From the NCBI RefSeq assembly GCF_000263855.1, contig NZ_AJWX01000005.1:62001-126000 (forward strand): DNA of 64,000 nucleotides. The letters run 5' to 3'. Both the position numbers and the translations under genes were made by a program. This document shows, in pieces, positions 27,117 to 35,353 of this stretch (position 1 is its first letter; each line of letters starts with the position of its first letter). The notes beneath the pieces were generated by a model that was not told the DNA's origin, searched no databases, and was given only the letters and a program-made list of their open reading frames with translations. Origin of the DNA: Pseudomonas sp. M47T1. Its GTDB lineage: Bacteria; Pseudomonadota; Gammaproteobacteria; Pseudomonadales; Pseudomonadaceae.

Positions 27117-27199
27117 GGCGCTGCCATAAGGCTGCGAAAAGGTCCGCACTCGGCGCAGTGATGCCGATCGCGGGCCCGCTGTGCGGGCCTTCGCAGCCT
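27117..27199 (+). repeat. Dispersed repeat copy with nested stems
   Basis: The first 32 bases match 22424-22455 at 28 positions. AGGCTGCGAA (27129-27138) pairs perfectly with TTCGCAGCCT (27190-27199), and GGCCCGC (27173-27179) with GCGGGCC (27183-27189), giving a two-stem fold that could act as a weak terminator after the SDR gene. Confidence 0.62.
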
Positions 27200-27306
27200 G
27201 GCGGGAGCGGCTGCAGGGCATTACCTAAGAGCGCCCGAAGCCCCATCAGCAAAATCGATAGCAAGCTTACGAAATGCCCGCGCCAGAGCCTCTGAGGCAC
27301 TCTAAT

Positions 27307-27330
27307 ATCATTGTGAATGATAGTTACCTT
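27307..27330 (+). promoter_or_regulatory. MexT-type nod box upstream of mexE
   Basis: The sequence reads ATCA-N5-AATGAT-N4-ACCTT. The published MexT consensus is ATCA-N5-GTCGAT-N4-ACYAT, with ATC-N9-GAT as its core, and that core is exact here. ATCATT (27307-27312) and AATGAT (27316-27321) are a perfect dyad. It lies about 78 bp before the mexE start. Confidence 0.68.
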
Positions 27331-27407
27331 CGCCCCATTCGATTCGTCGATAGCCCCCCCAAGCGACCACACTCCGCCCATTCTCAATACAGTGGCGGAC
27401 GTGCCCC

Positions 27408-28649
27408 ATGGAACAGTCAATCAAACATCTGCGCTTCCCTCTGGCCGCCCTCGCGGTCGTGGTGATGAGTGCTTGCGGGCGTGCCCCCCAGGTAGCCCAG
27501 GCGCCGGCCGCCCCCAAGGTGACCGTGGCCAAGGTGCTGGAACAGCCCATTAATGAGTGGGACGAGTTCACCGGACGCCTGGAAGCGCCGCAAACCGTTG
27601 AAGTGCGCCCACGGGTCTCGGGCCAGATTGACCAGGTGGCCTTCACCGAAGGCTCGCTGGTGAAAAAAGGCGACCTGCTGTTCCAGATCGACCCCCGCCC
27701 CTTCGAATCCGAAGTGCATCGCCTGGAAGCCCAACTGCAACAGGCCCGTGCCACCGCCACCCGTACTGAAAGCGAAAGCCAGCGCGGTGAGCGCCTGCGT
27801 GCCAGCAACGCTATCTCCACCGAGCTTGCCGAAACCCGCACCAGCAGCGCCCAGGAGTCGCGTGCCGCCGTTGCCGCCATCCAGGCGCAGCTGGACCTGG
27901 CCCGCTTGAACCTGAGCTTCACCCGCGTGACCGCGCCCATCAGCGGCCGGGTCAGCCGCGCCGAAATCACCGCCGGCAACATCGTCACCGCCGACGTCAC
28001 GCCGCTCACCAGCCTGGTGTCCACCGACAAGGTCTACGCCTACTTCGACGCCGACGAGCGCGTGTACCTCAAGTACACCCAACTGGCACGCAAGGGCGAA
28101 CGCGGTGCCACCACCCCGGTGTACCTGGGCCTGTCCAACGAAGACGGTAACCCGCACCTGGGCCAGATGGACTTCATGGACAACCAGGTCAACCCCAAGA
28201 CGGGCACCATCCGTGGCCGCGCCGTGTTCGACAACCGTGACGGCGAGTACACCCCGGGCCTGTATGCGCGCCTGAAACTGGTGGGCAGCGGCACCTATGA
28301 AGCCGTGCTGATCAAGGACGAAGCCGTGGCCAGTGACCTGGGCAAGAAGTACGTGCTGGTCATGGACAAGGACCACACCGCCACCTACCGCACCGTGGAG
28401 CTGGGGCCAAAACTGGAAGGCCTGCGCATTGTGCGTTCCGGCCTGGCCAAAGACGACACCATCGTCATCAACGGCCTGCAGCGCGTGCGCCCCGGCACCC
28501 AGGTAGACCCTGAGGATGCGCCCATGGCCAGCCCCGCCACCCTCGCCGCCCTGGCCGAACAGCTGAAGGCGCTGCAGGCCAGCAACGCGCCCAAGCCTGG
28601 CGCGGCCACCCCGGTGAGCGTGGCCAGCGTCGCCACCCCACGCGGCTAA
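27408..28649 (+). CDS. mexE: RND efflux periplasmic adaptor
   Basis: A 413-residue lipoprotein adaptor beginning MEQSIKHLRFPLAALAVVVMSACG, with a lipobox before Cys24. It has lipoyl halves (EVRPRVSGQIDQVAFTEGSLVKKGDLLFQID and FTRVTAPISGRVSRAEI), a helical hairpin and a beta-barrel region. It is the first gene of mexE-mexF-oprN, 13 bp before mexF. The complex exports chloramphenicol, quinolones, trimethoprim and signal precursors in P. aeruginosa; the same is inferred here. Regulation by a MexT-like LTTR is suggested by the upstream nod box. mexT and mexS are not adjacent. Confidence 0.92.
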   Translation: MEQSIKHLRFPLAALAVVVMSACGRAPQVAQAPAAPKVTVAKVLEQPINEWDEFTGRLEAPQTVEVRPRVSGQIDQVAFTEGSLVKKGDLLFQIDPRPFESEVHRLEAQLQQARATATRTESESQRGERLRASNAISTELAETRTSSAQESRAAVAAIQAQLDLARLNLSFTRVTAPISGRVSRAEITAGNIVTADVTPLTSLVSTDKVYAYFDADERVYLKYTQLARKGERGATTPVYLGLSNEDGNPHLGQMDFMDNQVNPKTGTIRGRAVFDNRDGEYTPGLYARLKLVGSGTYEAVLIKDEAVASDLGKKYVLVMDKDHTATYRTVELGPKLEGLRIVRSGLAKDDTIVINGLQRVRPGTQVDPEDAPMASPATLAALAEQLKALQASNAPKPGAATPVSVASVATPRG

Positions 28650-28662
28650 CAGGAAAAGACCG

Positions 28663-31600
28663 ATGAAATTTTCCCAGTTCTTTATTCAGCGGCCGATCTT
28701 CGCCGCGGTGCTCTCGCTGCTGATCCTGATCGGCGGCGCGATCTCGCTGTTCCAGTTGCCCATCAGCGAATACCCCGAAGTGGTGCCGCCCACCGTGGTG
28801 GTGCGCGCCAACTTCCCGGGCGCCAACCCCAAGGTCATCGGTGAAACCGTGGCCGCGCCCCTTGAGCAGGCCATCACGGGCGTGGAGAACATGCTGTACA
28901 TGTCCTCGCAGAGCACCGCCGACGGCAAGCTCACCCTGACCATCACCTTCGCCCTGGGCACCGACCTGGACAACGCGCAGGTGCAGGTGCAGAACCGCGT
29001 GACCCGCACCGAACCCAAGTTGCCGGAAGAGGTGACGCGCATCGGTATTACCGTGGACAAGGCCTCCCCCGACCTGACCATGGTGGTGCACCTTACTTCG
29101 CCGGACAAACGCTACGACATGCTGTACCTGTCCAACTACGCCATCCTCAACATCAAGGATGAGCTGGCTCGCCTGGGCGGCATTGGCGACGTGCAGCTGT
29201 TCGGCATGGGCGACTATTCCCTGCGGGTGTGGCTGGACCCGAACAAGACCGCGTCGCGCAACCTCACCGCCACTGATGTGGTCACCGCCATTCGCGAGCA
29301 GAACCGCCAGGTAGCGGCCGGCCAACTGGGTTCCCCGCCCTCGCCGAGCGCCACCAGCTTCCAGATGTCGATCAACACCCAGGGCCGCTTGGTGACCGAG
29401 GATGAGTTCGAGAACATCATCATCCGCACCGGTGCCGACGGCGAGATCACCCGCCTCAAGGACATCGCCCGGGTGGAGCTGGGCTCCAGCCAATACGCCC
29501 TGCGTTCGCTACTCAACAACCAGCCGGCGGTGGCCATCCCGATCTTCCAGCGCCCTGGTTCCAACGCCATCGATATCTCCAATGAAGTGCGGGCCAAGAT
29601 GGCCGAACTGAAGAAGAGCTTCCCCGAAGGCATGGACTACAGCATCGTCTATGACCCGACCATCTTTGTGCGCGGCTCCATCGAAGCGGTGATCCACACC
29701 CTGTTCGAAGCACTGATCCTGGTGGTGCTGGTGGTGATCCTGTTCCTGCAAACGTGGCGTGCCTCGATCATCCCGCTGGTGGCCGTGCCGGTGTCGCTGA
29801 TCGGTACCTTTGCGGTGATGCACCTGTTCGGCTTCTCGCTCAACGCCCTGTCGCTGTTCGGCCTGGTGCTGGCCATCGGCATCGTGGTGGACGACGCCAT
29901 CGTGGTGGTGGAGAACGTTGAACGCAACATCGAGCTGGGGCTCAACCCCGTGGACGCCACCAAGCGTGCCATGGGTGAAGTGACCGGGCCGATCATTGCC
30001 ACGGCGCTGGTGCTGTGCGCGGTGTTTGTGCCGGCGGCCTTCATCTCCGGCCTCACCGGGCAGTTCTACAAGCAGTTCGCCCTGACCATCGCGATTTCCA
30101 CGGTGATCTCGGCCTTCAACTCCCTGACCCTGTCGCCGGCCCTGGCCGCGGTATTGCTCAAAGGCCACGACACGCCCAAGGACCGCTTCTCGAAAGTGCT
30201 CGACCGGCTGCTGGGCGGCTGGCTGTTCGCCCCCTTCAACCGCTTTTTCGTCAAGGCCAGCCATGGCTACGTGGGCACCGTACGCCGGGTGATCCGCCGC
30301 AGCGGCGTGGCCCTGGTGGTGTACGCCGGCCTCATCGCGTTGACCTGGCTGGGTTTCTCCACCACGCCAACCGGCTTCGTGCCGGCCCAGGACAAGCAGT
30401 ACCTGGTGGCCTTCGCACAACTGCCGGACGCTGCCAGCCTGGACCGCACCGAGGACGTGATCAAGCGCATGTCCGAGATCGCCATGAAACAACCGGGCGT
30501 GGCCAACGCCATCGCCTTCCCGGGCCTGTCGATCAACGGCTTCACCAACAGCCCCAACAACGGCGTGGTGTTCGTGGCGCTCAAGGACTTTGACGAGCGC
30601 CGTGACCCCAGCGAGTCGGCCGGCGCCATCGCCGCAGCCCTGAACGGCAAGTACGGTGCGATCCAGGACGCCTATATGGCGATCTTCCCGCCACCACCCG
30701 TGCAAGGCCTGGGCACCATCGGCGGCTTCCGCCTGCAAATCGAAGACCGTGGCAACCTGGGCTACGACGCGCTGTACAAGGAAACCCAGAACGTCATCGC
30801 CAAAAGCCGCAGCGTGCCGGAACTGGCCGGCCTGTTCACCAGCTACACCGTGAACGTGCCCCAGGTAGACGCGGCAATCGACCGTGAAAAAGCCAAGACC
30901 CATGGCGTGGCCATCAGTGACATCTTCGACACCCTGCAGGTGTACCTGGGCTCGCTGTATGCCAACGACTTCAACCGTTTTGGCCGTACCTACCAGGTCA
31001 ACGTGCAGGCCGAGCAACAGTTCCGCCTGGAGCCTGAGCAGATCGGCCAGTTGAAGGTGCGCAACAACCTGGGCGAGATGATCCCGCTGGCCACCTTCAT
31101 CAAGGTCAGCGATACCTCCGGCCCCGACCGGGTCATGCACTACAACGGCTTCGTCACCGCCGAAATCAACGGCAACGCCGCGCCAGGCTACAGCTCTGGC
31201 CAGGCCCAGGCGGCGATGGAAAAACTGTTGAAACAGGAACTGCCCAACGGCATGACCTACGAGTGGACCGAACTGACCTACCAGCAAATCCTCTCGGGCA
31301 ACACCGCGCTGTTTGTATTCCCGCTGTGCGTGTTGCTGGCCTTCCTGGTGCTGGCCGCCCAGTACGAAAGCTGGAGCCTGCCACTGGCGGTGATCCTGAT
31401 TGTGCCCATGACCCTGCTGTCGGCCATTGCCGGGGTGATCATTGCCGGTAGCGACAACAACATCTTCACCCAGATCGGCCTGATCGTACTGGTGGGCCTG
31501 GCGTGCAAGAACGCCATCCTGATCGTGGAGTTCGCCAAGGACAAGCAGGAAGAAGGCCTGGAGCCATTGGCCGCCGTACTGGAAGCCTGTCGCATGCGCT

Positions 31601-31842
31601 TGCGCCCCATCCTGATGACCTCGTTCGCGTTCATCATGGGCGTGGTGCCGCTGGTGCTGTCCCACGGCGCCGGTGCCGAGATGCGTCATGCCATGGGCGT
31701 GGCGGTGTTCTCCGGCATGCTGGGCGTGACCTTCTTTGGCCTGCTGCTGACCCCGGTGTTCTTCGTGCTGATCCGCAACCGCGTGGAGAAGAAAAAGGCC
31801 CGCAAGGCCGCCCAGCTTCTGACTCTGGAGACCCCAGCATGA
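28663..31842 (+). CDS. mexF: RND efflux inner-membrane pump
   Basis: A 1059-residue HAE1-family RND pump with 12 membrane helices and two large periplasmic loops. The N-terminus (MKFSQFFIQRPIFAAVLSLLILIGGAISLF) and the proton-relay Asp pair in helix 4 (IGIVVDDAIVVVENVERN) are typical, and the overall sequence is very close to MexF. The stop overlaps the oprN start by 4 nt (ATGA). Confidence 0.94.
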   Translation: MKFSQFFIQRPIFAAVLSLLILIGGAISLFQLPISEYPEVVPPTVVVRANFPGANPKVIGETVAAPLEQAITGVENMLYMSSQSTADGKLTLTITFALGTDLDNAQVQVQNRVTRTEPKLPEEVTRIGITVDKASPDLTMVVHLTSPDKRYDMLYLSNYAILNIKDELARLGGIGDVQLFGMGDYSLRVWLDPNKTASRNLTATDVVTAIREQNRQVAAGQLGSPPSPSATSFQMSINTQGRLVTEDEFENIIIRTGADGEITRLKDIARVELGSSQYALRSLLNNQPAVAIPIFQRPGSNAIDISNEVRAKMAELKKSFPEGMDYSIVYDPTIFVRGSIEAVIHTLFEALILVVLVVILFLQTWRASIIPLVAVPVSLIGTFAVMHLFGFSLNALSLFGLVLAIGIVVDDAIVVVENVERNIELGLNPVDATKRAMGEVTGPIIATALVLCAVFVPAAFISGLTGQFYKQFALTIAISTVISAFNSLTLSPALAAVLLKGHDTPKDRFSKVLDRLLGGWLFAPFNRFFVKASHGYVGTVRRVIRRSGVALVVYAGLIALTWLGFSTTPTGFVPAQDKQYLVAFAQLPDAASLDRTEDVIKRMSEIAMKQPGVANAIAFPGLSINGFTNSPNNGVVFVALKDFDERRDPSESAGAIAAALNGKYGAIQDAYMAIFPPPPVQGLGTIGGFRLQIEDRGNLGYDALYKETQNVIAKSRSVPELAGLFTSYTVNVPQVDAAIDREKAKTHGVAISDIFDTLQVYLGSLYANDFNRFGRTYQVNVQAEQQFRLEPEQIGQLKVRNNLGEMIPLATFIKVSDTSGPDRVMHYNGFVTAEINGNAAPGYSSGQAQAAMEKLLKQELPNGMTYEWTELTYQQILSGNTALFVFPLCVLLAFLVLAAQYESWSLPLAVILIVPMTLLSAIAGVIIAGSDNNIFTQIGLIVLVGLACKNAILIVEFAKDKQEEGLEPLAAVLEACRMRLRPILMTSFAFIMGVVPLVLSHGAGAEMRHAMGVAVFSGMLGVTFFGLLLTPVFFVLIRNRVEKKKARKAAQLLTLETPA

Positions 31843-33260
31843 GCCTGAAACTCTTCATGCCCAGCCTGCTGGTCCTGGCCCTGGCCGCCTGTGCGGTGGG
31901 CCCGGATTACAAGACCCCGGACACCGCGGCGGCGAACGTCACCGCCGCCAAGGACGGCCAGTACGATCGTGGTCACTTCGACGCCGTGTGGTGGCAGCAG
32001 TTCGACGACCCCACCCTGAACCAGCTGGTGGACAAGTCCTTGCAGGGTAACCGTGACCTGCGCGTGGCCTTCGCCCGCCTGAAAGCGGCGCGGGCTATTC
32101 GCGACGACGTCAACACCGAGCGCTTCCCCGTGGTCACCAGCCGCGTCAGCAGCGAAGTGGGCAAGGGCCAGGTGCCCGGCCAGACCACCGACCGGGTCAA
32201 CCAGGAGCGCTACGACCTGGGCCTGGACATGGCCTGGGAAGTCGACCTGTTTGGCCGCATCCAGCGCAGCCTGGAAGCCAGCGACGCTCAGGAAGACGCT
32301 GCCCGCGCCGACCTGCAGCAACTGCAAGTGACCATGATCGCCGACCTGGTGGACGCCTACGGTGACCTGCGCGGTGCGCAACTGCGTGAAGACATTGCCC
32401 GGGCCAACCTGAAGACCCAGCAAGAGTCGCGCACCATCACCGTCAGCCTGCGGGATGCCGGCGTGGGTAACGAGTTGGACGTGGTGCGTGCCGACGCGCG
32501 CCTGGCCGGCGTGGAAGCCACCGTGCCGCAACTGCAGGCCGAACAGGTGCGTGCCCGTAACCGCATCGCCACCCTGCTGGGCGAACGCCCGGACCAGTTG
32601 AGCGTGGATCTGAGCCCGGCAAAACTGCCGGCCATCTCCAAGGCCCTGCCCATCGGCGACCCGGGCGAACTGCTGCGTCGGCGCCCCGACGTGCGCAGCG
32701 CCGAACGCAAACTGGCCGCCGCCACCGCCAACGTCGGCGTGGCCACTGCCGACCTGTTCCCACGGGTCAGCCTGTCGGGCTTCCTGGGTTTCACCGCCGC
32801 CCGTGGCTCGCAGATTGGCTCGGCCGCCGCCAATGCTTGGTCCCTGGGCCCGAGCATTACCTGGGCTGCTTTCAACCTGGGCAGCGTGAAAGCGCGCATC
32901 CGCGGCGCCAACGCCGAAGCCGAGGGCGCCCTGGCGACCTACGAGCAACAAGTGCTGCTGGCCTTGGAAGAGTCGGAAAACGCCTTCAGCGACTACGGCA
33001 AAGTGCAGCAACGCCTGGCCTCGCTGGTCAAGCAAAGCCAAGCCAGCCGCGCCGCCGCAGACCTGGCCTCGATCCAGTACCGCGAAGGCACCGTCGACTA
33101 CCTGGTACTGCTGGACGCCGAACGTGAACGCCTGAGCGCCGAAGACTCCCAGGCCCAGGCCGAAGTGGACCAATATCGCGGCATCGTCGCCATCTACAAA
33201 GCCTTGGGCGGCGGCTGGCAAGTACCGGACAAGGGCCAGACAGTGGCGTCGGCCAAGTGA
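31839..33260 (+). CDS. oprN: RND efflux outer-membrane channel, OprN type
   Basis: A 473-residue outer-membrane lipoprotein with signal MSLKLFMPSLLVLALAACAVGPDY (lipobox LAAC) and two outer-membrane efflux repeats. The ATG at 31839 overlaps mexF by 4 nt. An open frame continues upstream inside mexF but lacks homology. It completes the MexEF-OprN tripartite pump. A strong terminator follows at 33303. Confidence 0.92.
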   Translation: MSLKLFMPSLLVLALAACAVGPDYKTPDTAAANVTAAKDGQYDRGHFDAVWWQQFDDPTLNQLVDKSLQGNRDLRVAFARLKAARAIRDDVNTERFPVVTSRVSSEVGKGQVPGQTTDRVNQERYDLGLDMAWEVDLFGRIQRSLEASDAQEDAARADLQQLQVTMIADLVDAYGDLRGAQLREDIARANLKTQQESRTITVSLRDAGVGNELDVVRADARLAGVEATVPQLQAEQVRARNRIATLLGERPDQLSVDLSPAKLPAISKALPIGDPGELLRRRPDVRSAERKLAAATANVGVATADLFPRVSLSGFLGFTAARGSQIGSAAANAWSLGPSITWAAFNLGSVKARIRGANAEAEGALATYEQQVLLALEESENAFSDYGKVQQRLASLVKQSQASRAAADLASIQYREGTVDYLVLLDAERERLSAEDSQAQAEVDQYRGIVAIYKALGGGWQVPDKGQTVASAK

Positions 33261-33302
33261 CGTGACAGAGCTCCTTTGGTTGGTGTTTGACTGACCTTTT
33301 TT

Positions 33303-33327
33303 GCCCCGCCTTGTGCGGGGCTTTTTT
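33303..33327 (+). terminator. Rho-independent terminator after oprN
   Basis: GCCCCGC (33303-33309) pairs with GCGGGGC (33315-33321) around CTTGT and is followed by six T residues. Confidence 0.88.
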
Positions 33328-33400
33328 GTGGCCTGACACACCGAGGTTTTAGCCTTGTTTGCATGGCTCAAGGTTTAGGTGGCCTGCGGGTGTTCAACCA

Positions 33401-33667
33401 TCAATTCACCGAAACCCCGCCAATCAACGCATCCGTCAGCGCCTTCGCGGCTTCGATCTGGTGCAGTGCCGACCACAGCAGGCCGCGTTCCTGCAGTTCG
33501 CAATCGCATCGCTCATAGGGCGATTCGCCGGCGCACTTGAGCAGCAGGGAGATTTGCGACAAGGCGTCTTCAAGGGGGATGCCGGCACGGACGGTGTAGA
33601 AGGGTTCGGAGATGGCGCCGTGGGTGCCGAAAGGGGTTGTGGCGGTGCAGTGGATATCGAATGTCAT
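33401..33667 (-). CDS. Small DUF3077-like protein
   Basis: An 88-residue protein, MTFDIHCTATTPFGTHGAISEPFYTVRAGIPLEDALSQISLLLKCA..., resembling Pseudomonas DUF3077 proteins (FYTVRAGIPLEDAL core, then a helical AKALTDALIGG end). AAGGACC lies four bases before the ATG at 33667, which favours this start over one at 33814. Upstream are three copies of a GCTACCAAAC-type motif. Function unknown. Confidence 0.72.
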   Translation of the reverse strand: MTFDIHCTATTPFGTHGAISEPFYTVRAGIPLEDALSQISLLLKCAGESPYERCDCELQERGLLWSALHQIEAAKALTDALIGGVSVN

Positions 33668-33735
33668 GTAGGGTCCTTTACTTTCGAATGAGCGCCGCTG
33701 CATCGCTACCAAACGATGGGAGGCGGCGGTACGCA

Positions 33736-33845
33736 GGTTGGTAGACCGGGCAAAGTAAGGAAAAACCGGCGCACACGAAGGTGCCCTGCGTACAGCCACC
33801 ATAGGTGCCAACACGCAATTACTTTAAGACCCGGGCTACCAAACC
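33736..33845. repeat. Long imperfect inverted repeat upstream of the DUF3077-like gene
   Basis: The left arm reads GGTTGGTAGACCGGGC then AAAGTAA; the right arm reads TTACTTT, four unmatched bases, then CCCGGGCTACCAAACC. The 60-bp centre contains GGTGCC twice. A third direct copy of the motif, with its own TTACTTT, sits at 33678-33714. It could be a multi-site operator or a small mobile relic. Confidence 0.5.
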
Positions 33846-34042
33846 CGACCACCGTGGAAACAGTGGCACGAGAGAGGTTATTGCCATGACCCGGGGGGAA
33901 CAAGGCTACCGGAGCAAATCAGAATTGTCCTACGTTTGGTCCTATGAAGTGTTACGTGGTAAAACCCAATCCTCGCCGCTGCCGCCAGGCTGCGGGACTG
34001 GGGTGTTGCTTATAAGGGCTAGCCGATGTTTCAACTGCGGTC

Positions 34043-34078
34043 TCGAGACCGTGCGCCGCGCGGGCGGCGCGCGATCTC
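34043..34078. repeat. GC-rich REP-like hairpin
   Basis: A hairpin flanked by TCGAGA and TCTCAA and centred on a 19-base core (34055-34073) identical to 2590-2608. It is an extragenic palindrome shared by two distant intergenic regions. Confidence 0.65.
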
Positions 34079-34176
34079 AAGCACACCCCAAAGCCACAGA
34101 CATGCACCTACGGCCCGTTTGACTCCCACCCCCCACCTGTCCCAAGCTGGCCGTCCCTGCAAAAGCCCGCTGCGCT

Positions 34177-35247
34177 ATGGACTGCTCAATGCCCAAGCTT
34201 TTCCGTAACCTGTCCCTGTTGATCACCCTGTTCATTGTGCTGGGCGCCGCCTGGTACCTGGCTCGGCCGGCGGCCAAGCCTTCGGAGACGGAACTCAAGC
34301 ACAGCTTTTCCATTGCCCTGGAACAGGCGCACAACGGCAAGCCAGGGGCTGCGCGGGTGCTCTATCAGCAGCTGGCGCGCGATGACCTGTCGCCCATCCG
34401 CCGCATCAGCTTGTTGGCCGAGCTACCGAATTACCCAAGCCCCCAGGCGCTGAAACTGGTGAGCGCCGACCTCAAGGACAGCCAGAACCTGCTGGTGCGC
34501 CACGGCGCCATCGACGCGGTGACGCGGTTGGTGCCCGATGCCCAGCGCAGCCTGTTGCTGGGCCCACTGCTGGACGATGACGATCAGGAAATCCGCTACC
34601 ACGCAGCGCGCGCATTGCTGGGGCTGTCGCCGGACGACGTGGGCCTGTATTTCGCCCGACTGGACGCGGTGCTCGACGATTATGTGCAGTCCCTGCTGAG
34701 CACCCCCGACGACGCCGACGGCCAATTGCAGCTGGCGAAAATCTACCTGTACAACGATGACTACACCCAGGCCCTGGCCACCCTCAAGCACGCCCACGAA
34801 CTGGCGCCCGGCGACCTGGAAACCGTGGCCGTGCAAGTCCGCGTACTGGAAAAGCAGGGCCAGAACGACGCCTCCCGGCAACTGCTGGCCGAACAATTGA
34901 TCGCCCACCCCGACTCGGCGCTGCTGCAGCATGAACTGGGCCTGTGGCTGATTCGCCACGGCCAGGGCGAATACGCCCTGCTGGCACTGGCCAGGGCCTC
35001 GGAGCTGGAGCCGGACAACAGCGACTACCGCTATAGCCTGGCCGTGACCCTGCACCAGATGGACCAGGTGGAAGCCGCCCAGCGCCAGCTGGACGAACTG
35101 CTGCGCCGCCAGCCGGCCAACCGCAGGGCGCGGGTGCTGTTGATCGAGTACTGGAAGCAGACCGGGCAGTTGCAGAACGTGCAGGTGCTGCTGGCCGAAC
35201 TCGAACAGCAGAACCCCGACGACCCGGCCCTGCAACAAGGCCTGTAG
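34177..35247 (+). CDS. Membrane-anchored TPR/HEAT-type helical-repeat protein
   Basis: A protein of 356 residues from the ATG at 34177, or 352 from the ATG at 34189. No good ribosome site separates the two. An N-terminal membrane segment (LFRNLSLLITLFIVLGAAWYLA) anchors it. Residues about 75-150 look like HEAT repeats (RHGAIDAVTRLVPDAQ, IRYHAARALLGLSPDD) and about 180-350 are TPRs (AKIYLYNDDYTQALATLKHAHELAPGDLE, ALLALARASELEPDNSDYRYSLAVTLHQMDQ). It directly precedes the kaiC-like gene on the same strand, 106 bp apart, and may be a scaffold for that system (inference). Confidence 0.75.
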   Translation: MDCSMPKLFRNLSLLITLFIVLGAAWYLARPAAKPSETELKHSFSIALEQAHNGKPGAARVLYQQLARDDLSPIRRISLLAELPNYPSPQALKLVSADLKDSQNLLVRHGAIDAVTRLVPDAQRSLLLGPLLDDDDQEIRYHAARALLGLSPDDVGLYFARLDAVLDDYVQSLLSTPDDADGQLQLAKIYLYNDDYTQALATLKHAHELAPGDLETVAVQVRVLEKQGQNDASRQLLAEQLIAHPDSALLQHELGLWLIRHGQGEYALLALARASELEPDNSDYRYSLAVTLHQMDQVEAAQRQLDELLRRQPANRRARVLLIEYWKQTGQLQNVQVLLAELEQQNPDDPALQQGL

Positions 35248-35353
35248 CCGGGTAATGGTTGAACTGCCATCACCGCCCGTTGTCCAGTGTAGGTGCGGTG
35301 GCCTGTTGCAAAGCCACTGCGCGCCCTGACTGCCACACGAGGACTGAGCGTTG

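Larger units (their letters stand above)
27095..27407. other. Gap holding a repeat and the mexE regulatory region
   Basis: The first 130 bp hold a structured repeat (27117-27199) that may end SDR transcription. The remainder is the mexE promoter region with the nod-box-like site at 27307-27330. No gene is seen. Confidence 0.55.
33668..34176. other. Gene-poor gap with repeated motifs
   Basis: In this 509-bp gap I see no gene I trust. It holds a GCTACCAAAC motif at 33705-33714, an imperfect inverted repeat with arms at 33736-33758 and 33819-33845, a copy of the GCTGCCGCCAGGCTGCG-type repeat at 33978-33994, and a GC-rich hairpin at 34043-34078. The promoters for the genes on both sides must also lie here. 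Confidence 0.55.

Noticed and set aside
27346..27351. GTCGAT upstream of mexE as the core of a MexT box
   Set aside because: The required ATCA five bases upstream and ACYAT four bases downstream are absent. The site at 27307-27330 fits the full pattern better.
29509..31689. A 726-codon open frame antisense to mexF
   Set aside because: The mexF frame is strongly homologous along its whole length. The antisense frame is His/Gln-rich shadow sequence.
33886..34122. Open frame of 78 codons beginning MTRGEQGYRSKSELSYVW
   Set aside because: It runs through the repeat copies at 33978 and 34055, has no clear ribosome site and no recognisable domain, so coding is not supported.
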